From contig NZ_QJVJ01000007.1 of the NCBI RefSeq assembly GCF_003217775.1, positions 186,001-250,000 of the forward strand: 64,000 nt of DNA. Direction: 5' to 3'. The notes beneath the pieces were generated by a model, which saw only the letters and a program-made list of their open reading frames with translations, was not told the origin of the DNA and did not search any database. The stretch comes from Paenibacillus flagellatus. GTDB taxonomy: Bacteria; Bacillota; Bacilli; Paenibacillales; NBRC-103111. Below, in pieces: positions 42,438 through 51,473 of this stretch. Within the stretch, counting starts at the first letter, position 1; the number at the start of each line of letters is the position of its first letter. Both the position numbers and the translations under genes were made by a program.

Positions 42438-45400
42438 ATGAGTCGTTTGCTTCGATGGCCGGGAATTGGTTGCGCTTTCCTTGCGGTTTTGTTGGGGCTG
42501 GGCCTGTTGGGCCCGTTCCCGGTATACGCCGCGGGGGACTTGCTGAACGAGACGTTCGAGTCGTACGCGCCGGGGACGAAGCCGGCGAACTGGAAAATTC
42601 CCGCTCCCCCGGCGGCGGTAGAGCCCGCCCCCGATCCGTACGTCGTCCGGGCGGTCGTGGAGCAGGTTGACGGCATCGCCGGGAAAGCGCTCAAGCTGGA
42701 GAAAAACGGCAAATCGGCCTCCTCCTACAATATCGAGAAAACGATTCCCGCGGGCGCCGCCAAAATGACGATGACGTACAAGGTGAAGGCGGATCAGACG
42801 GGGGCGGTGTTTTATTTGCCGACGCTCAAAAACGGGGCCGTCGTGATCAAATTCGCCCTCTACGAAGGACAATTCGCTTATATGAAGCAGGGCGGAACGT
42901 TCTGGACGCCCATCGCGCCTTACGAGGCCGGGGTTTGGTACGAGGTCGACGTCATGGCCGATTCGGAGGCCGGCATCTTCGACTTGTCGATCGACGGGGC
43001 GCCGAAGCTTTCCCGCGAGCCTTGGACGGCCGGCGTCGCGCCGAACGGCTTTTATTTGGGCATTTACAAGGACAGCGTCGGCTCGGCGTATTTCGACGAC
43101 TTCCAAATCTCCTCCTACAAGCCGGCGATCGGCGTGTCGTTCCCGCAGCCGGCTTACGGTGTGGCGAAGGGGGCTTCCGTGAGGCTGCCGCTCGCCTTCG
43201 AGCCGGCCGACGCGACGGTCCGCACCGCGAGCTGGTCGTCCGACCGCCCGGATATCGCGTCCGTCGATGCGAACGGCGTCGTGACGGGGGTCTCCCCGGG
43301 GACGGCGGTCATCGCCGCGCAGCCCCTCGAGCCGATTCCGGCGGCTACCGTCACCGTCAACGTCTATGTGGTGCCGATAACCGGCATAACCATCGCCCCG
43401 GTCGGTTCGGCCGTTCCGGTCGGCTCGCGGCACTACCTGCAGGCCGAAATCGCGCCGGCCAACCATACGGATACCCGGATCGTATGGGGAACGGACGATC
43501 CGCAGGTCGCGACCGTGGACGAATACGGCGAGCTGACCGGCGTCGGTCCGGGGACCGCGACCGTATATGCGGCCAACGCCGACGGAACGATTCGCGGCGA
43601 AACGGCCGTCACGGTCGCGCCCCGCACCGTATGGAAGGAGCTGTACGTAGCGCCGTCCGGCGACGACGGCAGCCCGGGGACCGAGCAGGCGCCGTTCCGG
43701 ACGATCCGGCGGGCGCAGGAAGCGGTCCGGCAGCTGACCGGGGCCATGGCCGGCGATATCGTCGTCCTGCTGCGGGAGGGCACGTATACGCTGGACGATA
43801 CGCTCCGGTTCGGACCGGACGATTCCGGTCGGAACGGCCATTTCGTCACGTACCGGAGCTACCCCGGCGAGGAGGCGGTCATCAGCGGAGGGCGGACGAT
43901 AACCGGCTGGACCGAGCATGACAACGTAAACGGCATTTACAAAGCATATGTCGGCGGGCTGAACACGAGGCAGCTGTTCGTCGACGGCGTTCGCGCCGTC
44001 CGCGCCAGAAGCGAGGGCGGGCTGACCAACCCGCTGAAGACGGCCGACGGCTACGTGTCGGACGACACGTTCCTCGCCGCATGGGGCGATGCAAGCGAAT
44101 TGGAGTTCGTCTACCGGGAGCAGTGGACGAATCCGCGGGTGAACGTGCAGAGCGTCGGTCTGGCCGGCGGCAAGGCTCAAATCGTCATGGAAAATCCCGG
44201 CTGGGCGGCGGCGTCCAACAAAGGGATGACCTCCGCGACCGTGCCCGTCTATTACGAGAACGCGTACGAGCTGATCGACCGTCCCGGGGAATGGTATTAC
44301 AGCCGGACGGACGGATATGTGTACTACAAGCCTCGGGCGTGGGAAAATTTGTCCGCCGCCGAAGTCGTGGCGCCCGTCCTGGAACGGCTGCTGGACATTT
44401 CCGGCGAGTCCGCCGACCGGCCGGTGCGGAACCTGCAGTTCGAAGGGCTGCGGTTTCGGTACAGCGCCTGGAACCGGCCGAGCACGAGTTTCGGCCATTC
44501 CGACGCGCAGAACAACCACCTTCGCTATCCGGGCAAGCCCGACGAGCTTCCCGACGCCGCGATCGAGCTGGAGCTGGCCAACACGGTCCATTTCAAGCGC
44601 AACGATTTCGCGAAGCTGGGCATTACCGCAATCCGCATGCAGAACGGCGTGCAGAACGGCTTGATCGAAGGGAACCGGTTCTACGACATTTCGGGAGGCG
44701 CGATCAACGTCGGCCAGCCGAATTCGAACGATCCCGACGTGTATCATTCGGCCGACAAGCGCAAGTGGATGAAAAACAACGATATCGTCAACAACTACAT
44801 TCACGATATCGGGGTCGATTACATGTCGGCCGCCGCCATATCCGCGGGCTTCCCGGTCGATATGGATATCAGCCACAACGAAATCTACAACATCCCTTAC
44901 AGCGGAACCCATATCGGCTACGGCTGGACAAAGGATTTCGATCCCGTCACCCGCAACGTGAACATTCGCAACAATCTGATCTACGACCTGATGGGGATGG
45001 GACTGCGCGACGGAGGCGCCTTCTACAGTCTCGGCACGTCGGGCGCGACGGCCGAGGACAAGAACGTCGTAGCCGGCAACTACATTCGCAACCAGATGGA
45101 CATCGGGGCCCCGCTGTATGCTGATGAAGGATCGGCGTACTGGAAATACGAAAGCAACGTCATCGACCTGCGCGAATCGCCGCCATGGCACAGCTCCAAG
45201 CGGTGGGCGCAAGCATGGGCGGCCACGATCCACGACCAGGAATTCGTCGGCAACTATACGACGGAGTCCGCCTATATCGACAACGGCTTCGACAACGTGT
45301 TCCGGGATACCCGCGTCTTCCCCGACGCCGACTGGCCGTCCGAGGCGCTCGCGATTATCGGGAATGCGGGACTGCAGCCGAGCTATCTCGATCTGGCCGA

Positions 45401-47099
45401 CGGCGCCGTCAGCCGATGGACCGCCGAACCGGTCCGTCTGAACGTCGGGGAGACGCAGCCGGTGGCGCTTGCCGCCAAGGACGGCAAAGACCGGCCGCTG
45501 ACGCTCGATACAAGCCGCCTATATTATTCGGTGCAGGACGCGTCGGTCGCTTCCGTCGACGGCGAAGGCAAGGTAACGGGGCTGCGGGAAGGAAGCACGA
45601 AGGTGACGATCGACATCGTCAACGGCTCCGTGCTGCGAACGATCGAGGCGGACGTATTCGTGGGCGAGACGCTCTCGGATATTCGGCTGGAAGGCGTCGC
45701 CGGCAACGTCGCTTACGCCGAGCAAGGCGCTACCGCCGCCCTCCGGGCGTACGGAAATACGACGTTCGGCAATCGGGTCGAGCTGGACGCCGTCGCGTTC
45801 TCGTCGTCGAACCCGGCCGTCGCGTCCGTCACGACGGACGGCGTCCTGACCGCCCGCGAAGCCGGCTCCGCCGTGCTGGCGCTTTCGGGTACCTATAAGG
45901 GAACGGAACGGAAAGGCTACTACCATCTGAAAGTGGGGGGCGGCGGAACGGCCGAGCCGTACGCGCTGCGCCGCGAGATCGACGATGCCGGTTCGTGGCA
46001 TGTATCGCCCGAAGGGGGAAACAACGTCCAAAGCGGCGACAGCCGCATCACGATCGGGACGCCGAACGGCGGGCACGCCGTCTATCAAGGGCGCCAATTC
46101 GGCGGGGAGCTGCTCGATTTCAAGATGACGATCAACGCCTCCTCGAGCTGGTACGCGCTCCAATTCGGCAAGCAAAGCGAAACGCTCGGCTATAGCGCCG
46201 ACGATACGTATTTGGCGGTCGTGTCCGCGGGCGGCATCGAGCTGCAGCGGTTCAACGCCGGGGCGCGAACCGTCATCTACGGCGATATTCCGGGCTATCC
46301 GAGCCTGGCCGGTCCGGCCATTCCGAACACGATGCTGCCGTTCAACGAGGAGCGCCGCCTTCAATTGGGCGCCGTCCCGGAGGCGGGCGGGGTCAGGCTG
46401 ATCATGACCGTGGACGGGGAAACCGTGTTCGATTACTTGGATACGGCCGTTGGTGCGATCCGGAAGCCCGGCTATTTCGGGCTGATCGCCCGAAACGGCA
46501 CGATAACGCTGGCGAAGCCGGACGACGCGCCGGTTCCGGTTGTCGGCCTGGCGCTCGACGGCTTGTCGGCCATGCGGACCGGCGAGACGCGCTCCGTCTC
46601 CGTCGTCGCCGTCCGCGACGACGGAACGGTCGGGTTCCCGTCGTCCGGCGTCTCGTACGCAAGTGCCGATCCGTCGATCGCCGATATCGACGACGGCGGC
46701 ACGGTCACCGCTTATCGCGCGGGGCAAACCGTCATCTCGGCGACCTACGGAGCGCATACCGCTTCGCACACGCTTGCGGTGACGGAAGGGCCGGCGCCGG
46801 CGGATGCGACGAAGCCGACGTGGCCCGCGGGGGCCGGACTGACCGCGGACGGCAACGGGACGACGAAGGTGGAGCTGAAATGGCCTGCCGCGTCGGACAA
46901 TGTCGGAGTCGTCCGGTACGAAGTCCGCTTCGACGACAACGTGCTGCAAACGGGATCGACCGGGATGACGGTCAAAGGGTTGAAGAAAAACAACGCGTAT
47001 TCGTTCCGCGTGTTCGCGCTGGACGCCGCCGGCAACCGGAGCGATCCGCTCGAGCTGACGGTGGAGACGAAGAAGAAGCCGGGCAAAGGACACGAGTGA
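42438..47099 (+). CDS. Giant secreted beta-helix protein with Ig-like and FN3 domains
   Basis: A 1553-residue exported protein with a signal peptide (about 1-32). In order: a concanavalin/LamG-like domain (about 35-230), two BIG2 Ig-like repeats (about 230-310 and 312-396; ASVDANGVVTGVSPGTAVIA), a long right-handed beta-helix (about 398-980; starts LYVAPSGDDGSPGTEQAPFR), further BIG2-type repeats (about 990-1165), a second concanavalin-like domain (about 1170-1364), another BIG2 and a C-terminal FN3 domain (about 1464-1548). The beta-helix is the likely catalytic core, probably a glycan lyase or hydrolase; residues cannot be assigned. It ends in a short Lys-rich tail without an LPXTG motif. 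Start is ATG 42438; ATG 42432 is possible. Confidence 0.88.
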   Translation: MSRLLRWPGIGCAFLAVLLGLGLLGPFPVYAAGDLLNETFESYAPGTKPANWKIPAPPAAVEPAPDPYVVRAVVEQVDGIAGKALKLEKNGKSASSYNIEKTIPAGAAKMTMTYKVKADQTGAVFYLPTLKNGAVVIKFALYEGQFAYMKQGGTFWTPIAPYEAGVWYEVDVMADSEAGIFDLSIDGAPKLSREPWTAGVAPNGFYLGIYKDSVGSAYFDDFQISSYKPAIGVSFPQPAYGVAKGASVRLPLAFEPADATVRTASWSSDRPDIASVDANGVVTGVSPGTAVIAAQPLEPIPAATVTVNVYVVPITGITIAPVGSAVPVGSRHYLQAEIAPANHTDTRIVWGTDDPQVATVDEYGELTGVGPGTATVYAANADGTIRGETAVTVAPRTVWKELYVAPSGDDGSPGTEQAPFRTIRRAQEAVRQLTGAMAGDIVVLLREGTYTLDDTLRFGPDDSGRNGHFVTYRSYPGEEAVISGGRTITGWTEHDNVNGIYKAYVGGLNTRQLFVDGVRAVRARSEGGLTNPLKTADGYVSDDTFLAAWGDASELEFVYREQWTNPRVNVQSVGLAGGKAQIVMENPGWAAASNKGMTSATVPVYYENAYELIDRPGEWYYSRTDGYVYYKPRAWENLSAAEVVAPVLERLLDISGESADRPVRNLQFEGLRFRYSAWNRPSTSFGHSDAQNNHLRYPGKPDELPDAAIELELANTVHFKRNDFAKLGITAIRMQNGVQNGLIEGNRFYDISGGAINVGQPNSNDPDVYHSADKRKWMKNNDIVNNYIHDIGVDYMSAAAISAGFPVDMDISHNEIYNIPYSGTHIGYGWTKDFDPVTRNVNIRNNLIYDLMGMGLRDGGAFYSLGTSGATAEDKNVVAGNYIRNQMDIGAPLYADEGSAYWKYESNVIDLRESPPWHSSKRWAQAWAATIHDQEFVGNYTTESAYIDNGFDNVFRDTRVFPDADWPSEALAIIGNAGLQPSYLDLADGAVSRWTAEPVRLNVGETQPVALAAKDGKDRPLTLDTSRLYYSVQDASVASVDGEGKVTGLREGSTKVTIDIVNGSVLRTIEADVFVGETLSDIRLEGVAGNVAYAEQGATAALRAYGNTTFGNRVELDAVAFSSSNPAVASVTTDGVLTAREAGSAVLALSGTYKGTERKGYYHLKVGGGGTAEPYALRREIDDAGSWHVSPEGGNNVQSGDSRITIGTPNGGHAVYQGRQFGGELLDFKMTINASSSWYALQFGKQSETLGYSADDTYLAVVSAGGIELQRFNAGARTVIYGDIPGYPSLAGPAIPNTMLPFNEERRLQLGAVPEAGGVRLIMTVDGETVFDYLDTAVGAIRKPGYFGLIARNGTITLAKPDDAPVPVVGLALDGLSAMRTGETRSVSVVAVRDDGTVGFPSSGVSYASADPSIADIDDGGTVTAYRAGQTVISATYGAHTASHTLAVTEGPAPADATKPTWPAGAGLTADGNGTTKVELKWPAASDNVGVVRYEVRFDDNVLQTGSTGMTVKGLKKNNAYSFRVFALDAAGNRSDPLELTVETKKKPGKGHE

Positions 47100-47245
47100 C
47101 GGCTTGCGCCGTTCTTTTCCAAACGACGCCGGGTACGGCCGGGCTTGCCGGGAAACGTCTTTGCGGACGTCCCCGACAAGCCGCAAGCCGCACGCGGCGT
47201 TTTCTTGCTGCCCGGAACTATCGCCGTATCCGGGCGGCCGGGCTC

Positions 47246-47274
47246 TTTTCAATCCGGACAATCTGTTTTATATT
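47246..47274 (+). promoter_or_regulatory. Possible promoter of the third sensor kinase gene
   Basis: TTTTCA and TATATT are 17 bases apart, about 36 bases upstream of the kinase start. The gap from 47100 also holds small GC hairpins but no gene. Confidence 0.35.
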
Positions 47275-47309
47275 GGAATTGGAATTAACTGGAGAGTGGG
47301 TGGCCGCCG

Positions 47310-49127
47310 ATGGGGCCGATACCGAAGCCGGGCTTCGCCCTTTTCGCGAATATGAGCCTGAGGACGAAGATCGTCTCGATTTTCATCTTGTTGATAACGC
47401 TTCCATTCGCGATTCAGAGCTACGTCGCGTACCACGACTTTTCTTCGGTCGTGAAGCGGAAGACGGCCGATTACACGCTGCGGATCGCCGATCAGATCAA
47501 CAAGCATTTGGACACGACGTTTACGGAAATGCAGCGGCTGTCGCTTATGCCGCTGTACGACCAGGAAGTCGTCGCGGTTTTGAAAAAGCACGGCGAAGCC
47601 CGGCCGGACTCGCTTCCGTCCGTACGAAACATGGAGAAAATGTCGTCGTACATTCACGGCATCCTGTTCAACCGGCCGGAGCTGAAGTCGATCCAGATCA
47701 TGACGAACGACGGCTACGCCTTCACGAACATGGACCCTTCGCTCGTCAAGCTGCCCGACCGGTTCCGCGAGGAAAGCTGGTACCGGAAGACGGCGGCGGC
47801 GGACGGGGCGGGCGTCCTGATCGCCAGGCACACGCCGTCCTATATGCCGGACGGCGGGGGAGAAGACGTCGTCTCGTTCGCCCGGCTGCTGCGCGAGCCG
47901 TATACGAACCGGGCGCTCGGCATCATCAAGATGGATTTGAAGCTGTCGCTGTTCGATCGGATTTTATCGAATTGGGACGTGGAGGAGTACGGCACGATCG
48001 TCGTCGTGAACGGGGACAACGAGCCGTTTTTCGAGAAGCGGATCGACCCCGGCGTTCCGCTGCCGCCGTTGCCGGACTTCGGCGCGGAGGCGGCGAGCCG
48101 GCGGCTGGATATCGGCTCGGACCGCTACTACGCCTTCGCGGACCGCTCGTCCGCGACCGGGCTGCGGGTCATCAGCGTCGTCCCCGTCGATACGATTTTG
48201 AAAGAGTCGAAGCGGATGCGCGCGTTCATAACGGGGATCGGCTTGTTTTGCCTCGCCGCGGCTTGCGGGCTGGCGATGTTTTTTTCGTACCGGCTGAGCA
48301 AGCCGTTGATCGAGCTGCGGCGCAAAATGTTCCGCGTTCAGCTGGGCAATTTCCGCGAAAGCTTGCCGGCGGAAAGCAAGGACGAGATCGGGCAGCTGAA
48401 CGCGAGCTTCAACCGGATGGTCGAGGAGATCAACCGTCTCGTCAACGAAGTGTACGTCATCGGCTTGCGGGAGAAGGAGGCGGAGCTCGCCGCCCTGCTC
48501 AGCCGGATCAACCCGCATTTCATCTACAATACGCTGGAATCGATCAACATGATGGCGGTCCGCCGCGGCAACGAAGACGTGTCCGACATGGTGACCGCCC
48601 TCGGGACGCTGCTCCGCCACTCGATCGACAAGTACGACCGGATGATTCCGCTCGACCGCGAGCTCGAATCGATCCGCTCCTACGTCCGGATTCAGCAGAT
48701 GCGGTACGGCGACCGGCTGCGCGTCGTCTACGATATCGACGACCGTCTCGGCAACGTCGCCGTTCCGAAGCTGCTGCTGCAGCCGCTCGTCGAAAACGCG
48801 ATCTATCACGGCATCGGGGACGGCAGCGGGACGATCTGGATCGCGGTCGCCCGGTTCGAACGGGAGCTGCTGCTGATCGTCCGGGACGACGGATGCGGGA
48901 TGGACGAAGCGGCGATCGAACGGCTGAAGCGCTCCATGTCGAGGCCCCCGACGTTCGAGAGCGGCGAAGGCGGGGGGATGGCTTTGGCCAACATTTATCA
49001 GCGAATCCGTCTGCTGTACGGCGACGGGGCCGACCTGGACATCGACGGAAGCCCCGGCGCGGGGGCTTCGTTTACGATTACGCTGCCGATCGGGGAAGGA
49101 GAGGAGCGGGACGATGGCGATGTATAA
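47310..49127 (+). CDS. YesM-type sensor histidine kinase
   Basis: A 605-residue membrane kinase. A helix at about 18-38 and another at about 300-322 bracket an extracellular sensor (Cache-like; DYTLRIADQINKHLDTTFTE). A HAMP domain follows (about 322-375), then the His_kinase motif SRINPHFIYNTLESINMMAV and HATPase_c with LVENAIYHGIGDGSG and RDDGCGMDE. The gene overlaps the response regulator by 14 bases. The start at 47310 lacks a strong ribosome binding site, but the first helix fits. Its third partner may be the binding protein encoded right after the regulator. Confidence 0.93.
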   Translation: MGPIPKPGFALFANMSLRTKIVSIFILLITLPFAIQSYVAYHDFSSVVKRKTADYTLRIADQINKHLDTTFTEMQRLSLMPLYDQEVVAVLKKHGEARPDSLPSVRNMEKMSSYIHGILFNRPELKSIQIMTNDGYAFTNMDPSLVKLPDRFREESWYRKTAAADGAGVLIARHTPSYMPDGGGEDVVSFARLLREPYTNRALGIIKMDLKLSLFDRILSNWDVEEYGTIVVVNGDNEPFFEKRIDPGVPLPPLPDFGAEAASRRLDIGSDRYYAFADRSSATGLRVISVVPVDTILKESKRMRAFITGIGLFCLAAACGLAMFFSYRLSKPLIELRRKMFRVQLGNFRESLPAESKDEIGQLNASFNRMVEEINRLVNEVYVIGLREKEAELAALLSRINPHFIYNTLESINMMAVRRGNEDVSDMVTALGTLLRHSIDKYDRMIPLDRELESIRSYVRIQQMRYGDRLRVVYDIDDRLGNVAVPKLLLQPLVENAIYHGIGDGSGTIWIAVARFERELLLIVRDDGCGMDEAAIERLKRSMSRPPTFESGEGGGMALANIYQRIRLLYGDGADLDIDGSPGAGASFTITLPIGEGEERDDGDV

Positions 49128-49893
49128 AGTGCTGCTCGTGGAGGACGAGGAAGTGATCCGGCAAGGGTTCCGGCATTGGATCCCGCAGGTGACGAGCGAA
49201 TTCGCGATCGGATGGGAGGCGTCCCACGGCAAGGAGGCGCTGGCGATTTTGAAAACCGATATGCCGGACGCGGTCATTACCGACATCCGGATGAGGGAGA
49301 TGGACGGACTTGCGCTTTGCGCCAAAATCCGCGAGCGGTACCCGGACCTGCCGATCGTCATCGTCAGCGGCCACAGCGATTTCGCCTACGCCCACGGCGC
49401 CCTGCGGCTCGGCGTCGCCGACTATTTGATCAAGCCGATTCGGCGGACGGCGCTCATTCAGGCGCTGGAGAGGGTGAAGGCGCTCATTCGCAAAACGTCG
49501 GGCGTCCGGGAGGAGCCGCCCGCGGGCGACGTTCCCGAGCGGCCTCCGGCGGAGAGCCACCAGCTGATCCGCAAGGTGAAGGCGCACATCCAAGCGCATC
49601 CCGACGGCGATTTGCGTCTGCAGACGCTGGCGGATATCGTCCACTTGAATCCGGCTTACTTGAGCCAGCTGTTCAAAGCGGTGACGCAATCGAACCTTTC
49701 CGACTACATTACGGAGGCGCGCCTCGAGCGGGCGAAGCATCTGCTCGCGACGACGGGGCTGAAAGTATTCGACGTCGCGCGTCTGTCCGGCTACCAAAGT
49801 CCGAAGCATTTCATGCTCGTCTTCAAGCAGGCGACCGGCGTGACGCCGAGCGATTACCGGGCGCGGCAGGCGGCCGGGACGGAGCCGGGATGA
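49114..49893 (+). CDS. YesN-type response regulator, short form
   Basis: A 259-residue regulator. The receiver domain has VEDEE, the phosphoacceptor in PDAVITDIRMREMDG (about residue 56) and the Lys of YLIKPIR. The AraC domain (about 155-255) contains LQTLADIVHLNPAYLSQLFK and FDVARLSGYQSPKHFMLVFK. The linker between the two is short compared with the 365-residue homologue at 21052. Translation is coupled to the kinase by overlap. Probable targets are the secreted-protein and transporter genes downstream. Confidence 0.94.
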   Translation: MAMYKVLLVEDEEVIRQGFRHWIPQVTSEFAIGWEASHGKEALAILKTDMPDAVITDIRMREMDGLALCAKIRERYPDLPIVIVSGHSDFAYAHGALRLGVADYLIKPIRRTALIQALERVKALIRKTSGVREEPPAGDVPERPPAESHQLIRKVKAHIQAHPDGDLRLQTLADIVHLNPAYLSQLFKAVTQSNLSDYITEARLERAKHLLATTGLKVFDVARLSGYQSPKHFMLVFKQATGVTPSDYRARQAAGTEPG

Positions 49894-49912
49894 ACGGGGA
49901 AGGAGGCCCGGC

Positions 49913-51223
49913 ATGGGCAAACGATCGATCGTCGTCTCGCTTGCGGCAGCGGCGGCGGCCGCCGCGGTTTGTATCGCTCTCGCGCTCCCGCCCGGCGGGG
50001 AGCGGGACTGGGCCGGGGACGGGGCGCCCCCCGAGCCGGTCAAGCTGGTCTTCATGACTTGGGGAAACCCGTCGCATCTCGATATGTACGAACGGCTGCT
50101 CGACCGGTTCGCCGAGCTCCGGCCGGATATCGCGATCGAGCTCGAGTCGGTTCCGTATCCCGAATACCAGCAAAAGCTGTCGGTGCTCGCCGCCGGCCGG
50201 GAGCTGCCCGACATCGCCTGGGCGGCCGACCGGATGATTCCCCAGTTCAGGGCGAACCACATTTTGGCGGACGTGTCGGAGACGGCGCGGGACGCGGGAT
50301 TCGATCCCGGCGACTTCATTCCGTCCACGCTGGACATGTTTCGCGGCGAAGACGGGATGCTGTACGGGCTGCCCTTCTCCACGCCTCCGAGCGTCATGTT
50401 TTACAACGCGGATTTGTTCGAGCGGGCCGGGCTGACGCCGCCGGATACGCTGCACGCGCAAGGACGGTGGACGTGGGAACGGTTCCGGGAATCGGCCAGG
50501 GCGATTGCCGCTTTAAGCTCGGGCGGAGAACGCGTGTACGGGGCGAACTTTTTCCGCGATTGGAAGACGTGGATTCAGCTGGGATCTTACGCTTGGTCCC
50601 ATGGCAGCGGTCCCTTCAATGCGCGGATGACGGCGTTTGCGTGGGACGACGATGCCGGCGTGGCCACGATGCGGATGCTGGAGGAGATGATGTTCGACGA
50701 GCGATCGCATCCGAAGGTGGGCGAGCAGGCCGGCTTCGAGGGAGGCGGCGTCGGCATGTTCTTCGATGTGTACAGCTACGTGTCGGTGGCGCGGACGATC
50801 CGCGATTTCCGCTGGAACATCGCCCCGCTGCCTTCCGGACCGAAAGGGGCCGTCCCGATGCTCGGCCAGGCGGGCTACGTCGTGTTCGAAGGAAGCAAGC
50901 ACCCCGAGGAGGCGAAGGCGCTGCTCCGGTTTTTGGCGAGCCGGGAAGGGATCGAGGCGACGTCGGTCTACTTCGTGCCGCCGCGCGCGTCGGTGCTGAA
51001 CGCGGACGCTTTTTTGCGCCAGCCGGGCGCGCCCGCCAACGTGAAGCAGGCGGTTATCGATCAGATGGCGTCGGCCCGGTTCCAGCCCGGGCACGTGAAC
51101 TGGCAGGCGATCGACACGGCGGTCATGAGCGGATTGGACCGGCTGTGGGCCCGCGAGCTGACGCCGGAACAGACGGTGCGGTGGGTGCGGGAGCAGATCG
51201 AGCCGCTGCTGCGCGAGCCGTAG
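49913..51223 (+). CDS. Extracellular sugar-binding protein behind the two-component genes
   Basis: A 436-residue family-1 binding protein. The N-terminus is a hydrophobic Ala-rich segment with a Cys preceded by AAV, which does not fit a lipobox; it may be an uncleaved membrane anchor or an ordinary signal. The mature part is clearly paralogous to the protein at 56034 (LYGLPFSTPPSVMFYNADLF against LYGVPFSTPPSMIFYNKTLF; both have YQQKLS and MIPQF). It follows the regulator by 19 bases with AAGGAGG, in one unit with kinase and regulator, while a separate promoter precedes the next gene. A co-sensor role for the kinase is therefore possible. Confidence 0.9.
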   Translation: MGKRSIVVSLAAAAAAAAVCIALALPPGGERDWAGDGAPPEPVKLVFMTWGNPSHLDMYERLLDRFAELRPDIAIELESVPYPEYQQKLSVLAAGRELPDIAWAADRMIPQFRANHILADVSETARDAGFDPGDFIPSTLDMFRGEDGMLYGLPFSTPPSVMFYNADLFERAGLTPPDTLHAQGRWTWERFRESARAIAALSSGGERVYGANFFRDWKTWIQLGSYAWSHGSGPFNARMTAFAWDDDAGVATMRMLEEMMFDERSHPKVGEQAGFEGGGVGMFFDVYSYVSVARTIRDFRWNIAPLPSGPKGAVPMLGQAGYVVFEGSKHPEEAKALLRFLASREGIEATSVYFVPPRASVLNADAFLRQPGAPANVKQAVIDQMASARFQPGHVNWQAIDTAVMSGLDRLWARELTPEQTVRWVREQIEPLLREP

Positions 51224-51384
51224 CGGGTGAGGCGAACGGCTGCGTGCAATGGGTTTTCGGATACGGGGGGCGGACGGTACCGGCGCGCCGGGAACAGCCG
51301 GCAGAGAGGCGCCGACGTCCGCACTTCTGCAAAGATCGTACCAAATCTAAACGCGGCGGGATATGGAGGAAGAGAGGGGGGACT

Positions 51385-51411
51385 TATAATAGAAAGTGGA
51401 AGCGCTTCCAC
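51385..51411 (+). promoter_or_regulatory. TATAAT followed by a perfect cre palindrome
   Basis: TATAAT (51385-51390) is followed after five bases by GTGGAAGCGCTTCCAC (51396-51411), a 16-base perfect palindrome of the CcpA/LacI type. It would overlie the transcription start, so bound CcpA or a LacI-family repressor should block initiation. The gene at 51474 is 62 bases downstream. The rest of 51224-51473 shows no gene. Confidence 0.75.
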
Positions 51412-51473
51412 GTAAATTGGCTGCCCGATTTCGCAAACGGAGCGCTTACTCCATTCGAAAGGCGGGATATGAC

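Noticed and set aside
47269-47290. Tandem ATTGGA-like repeat upstream of the kinase as a binding site
   Set aside because: Only two imperfect copies in an AT-rich stretch, with no match at other promoters of the window.
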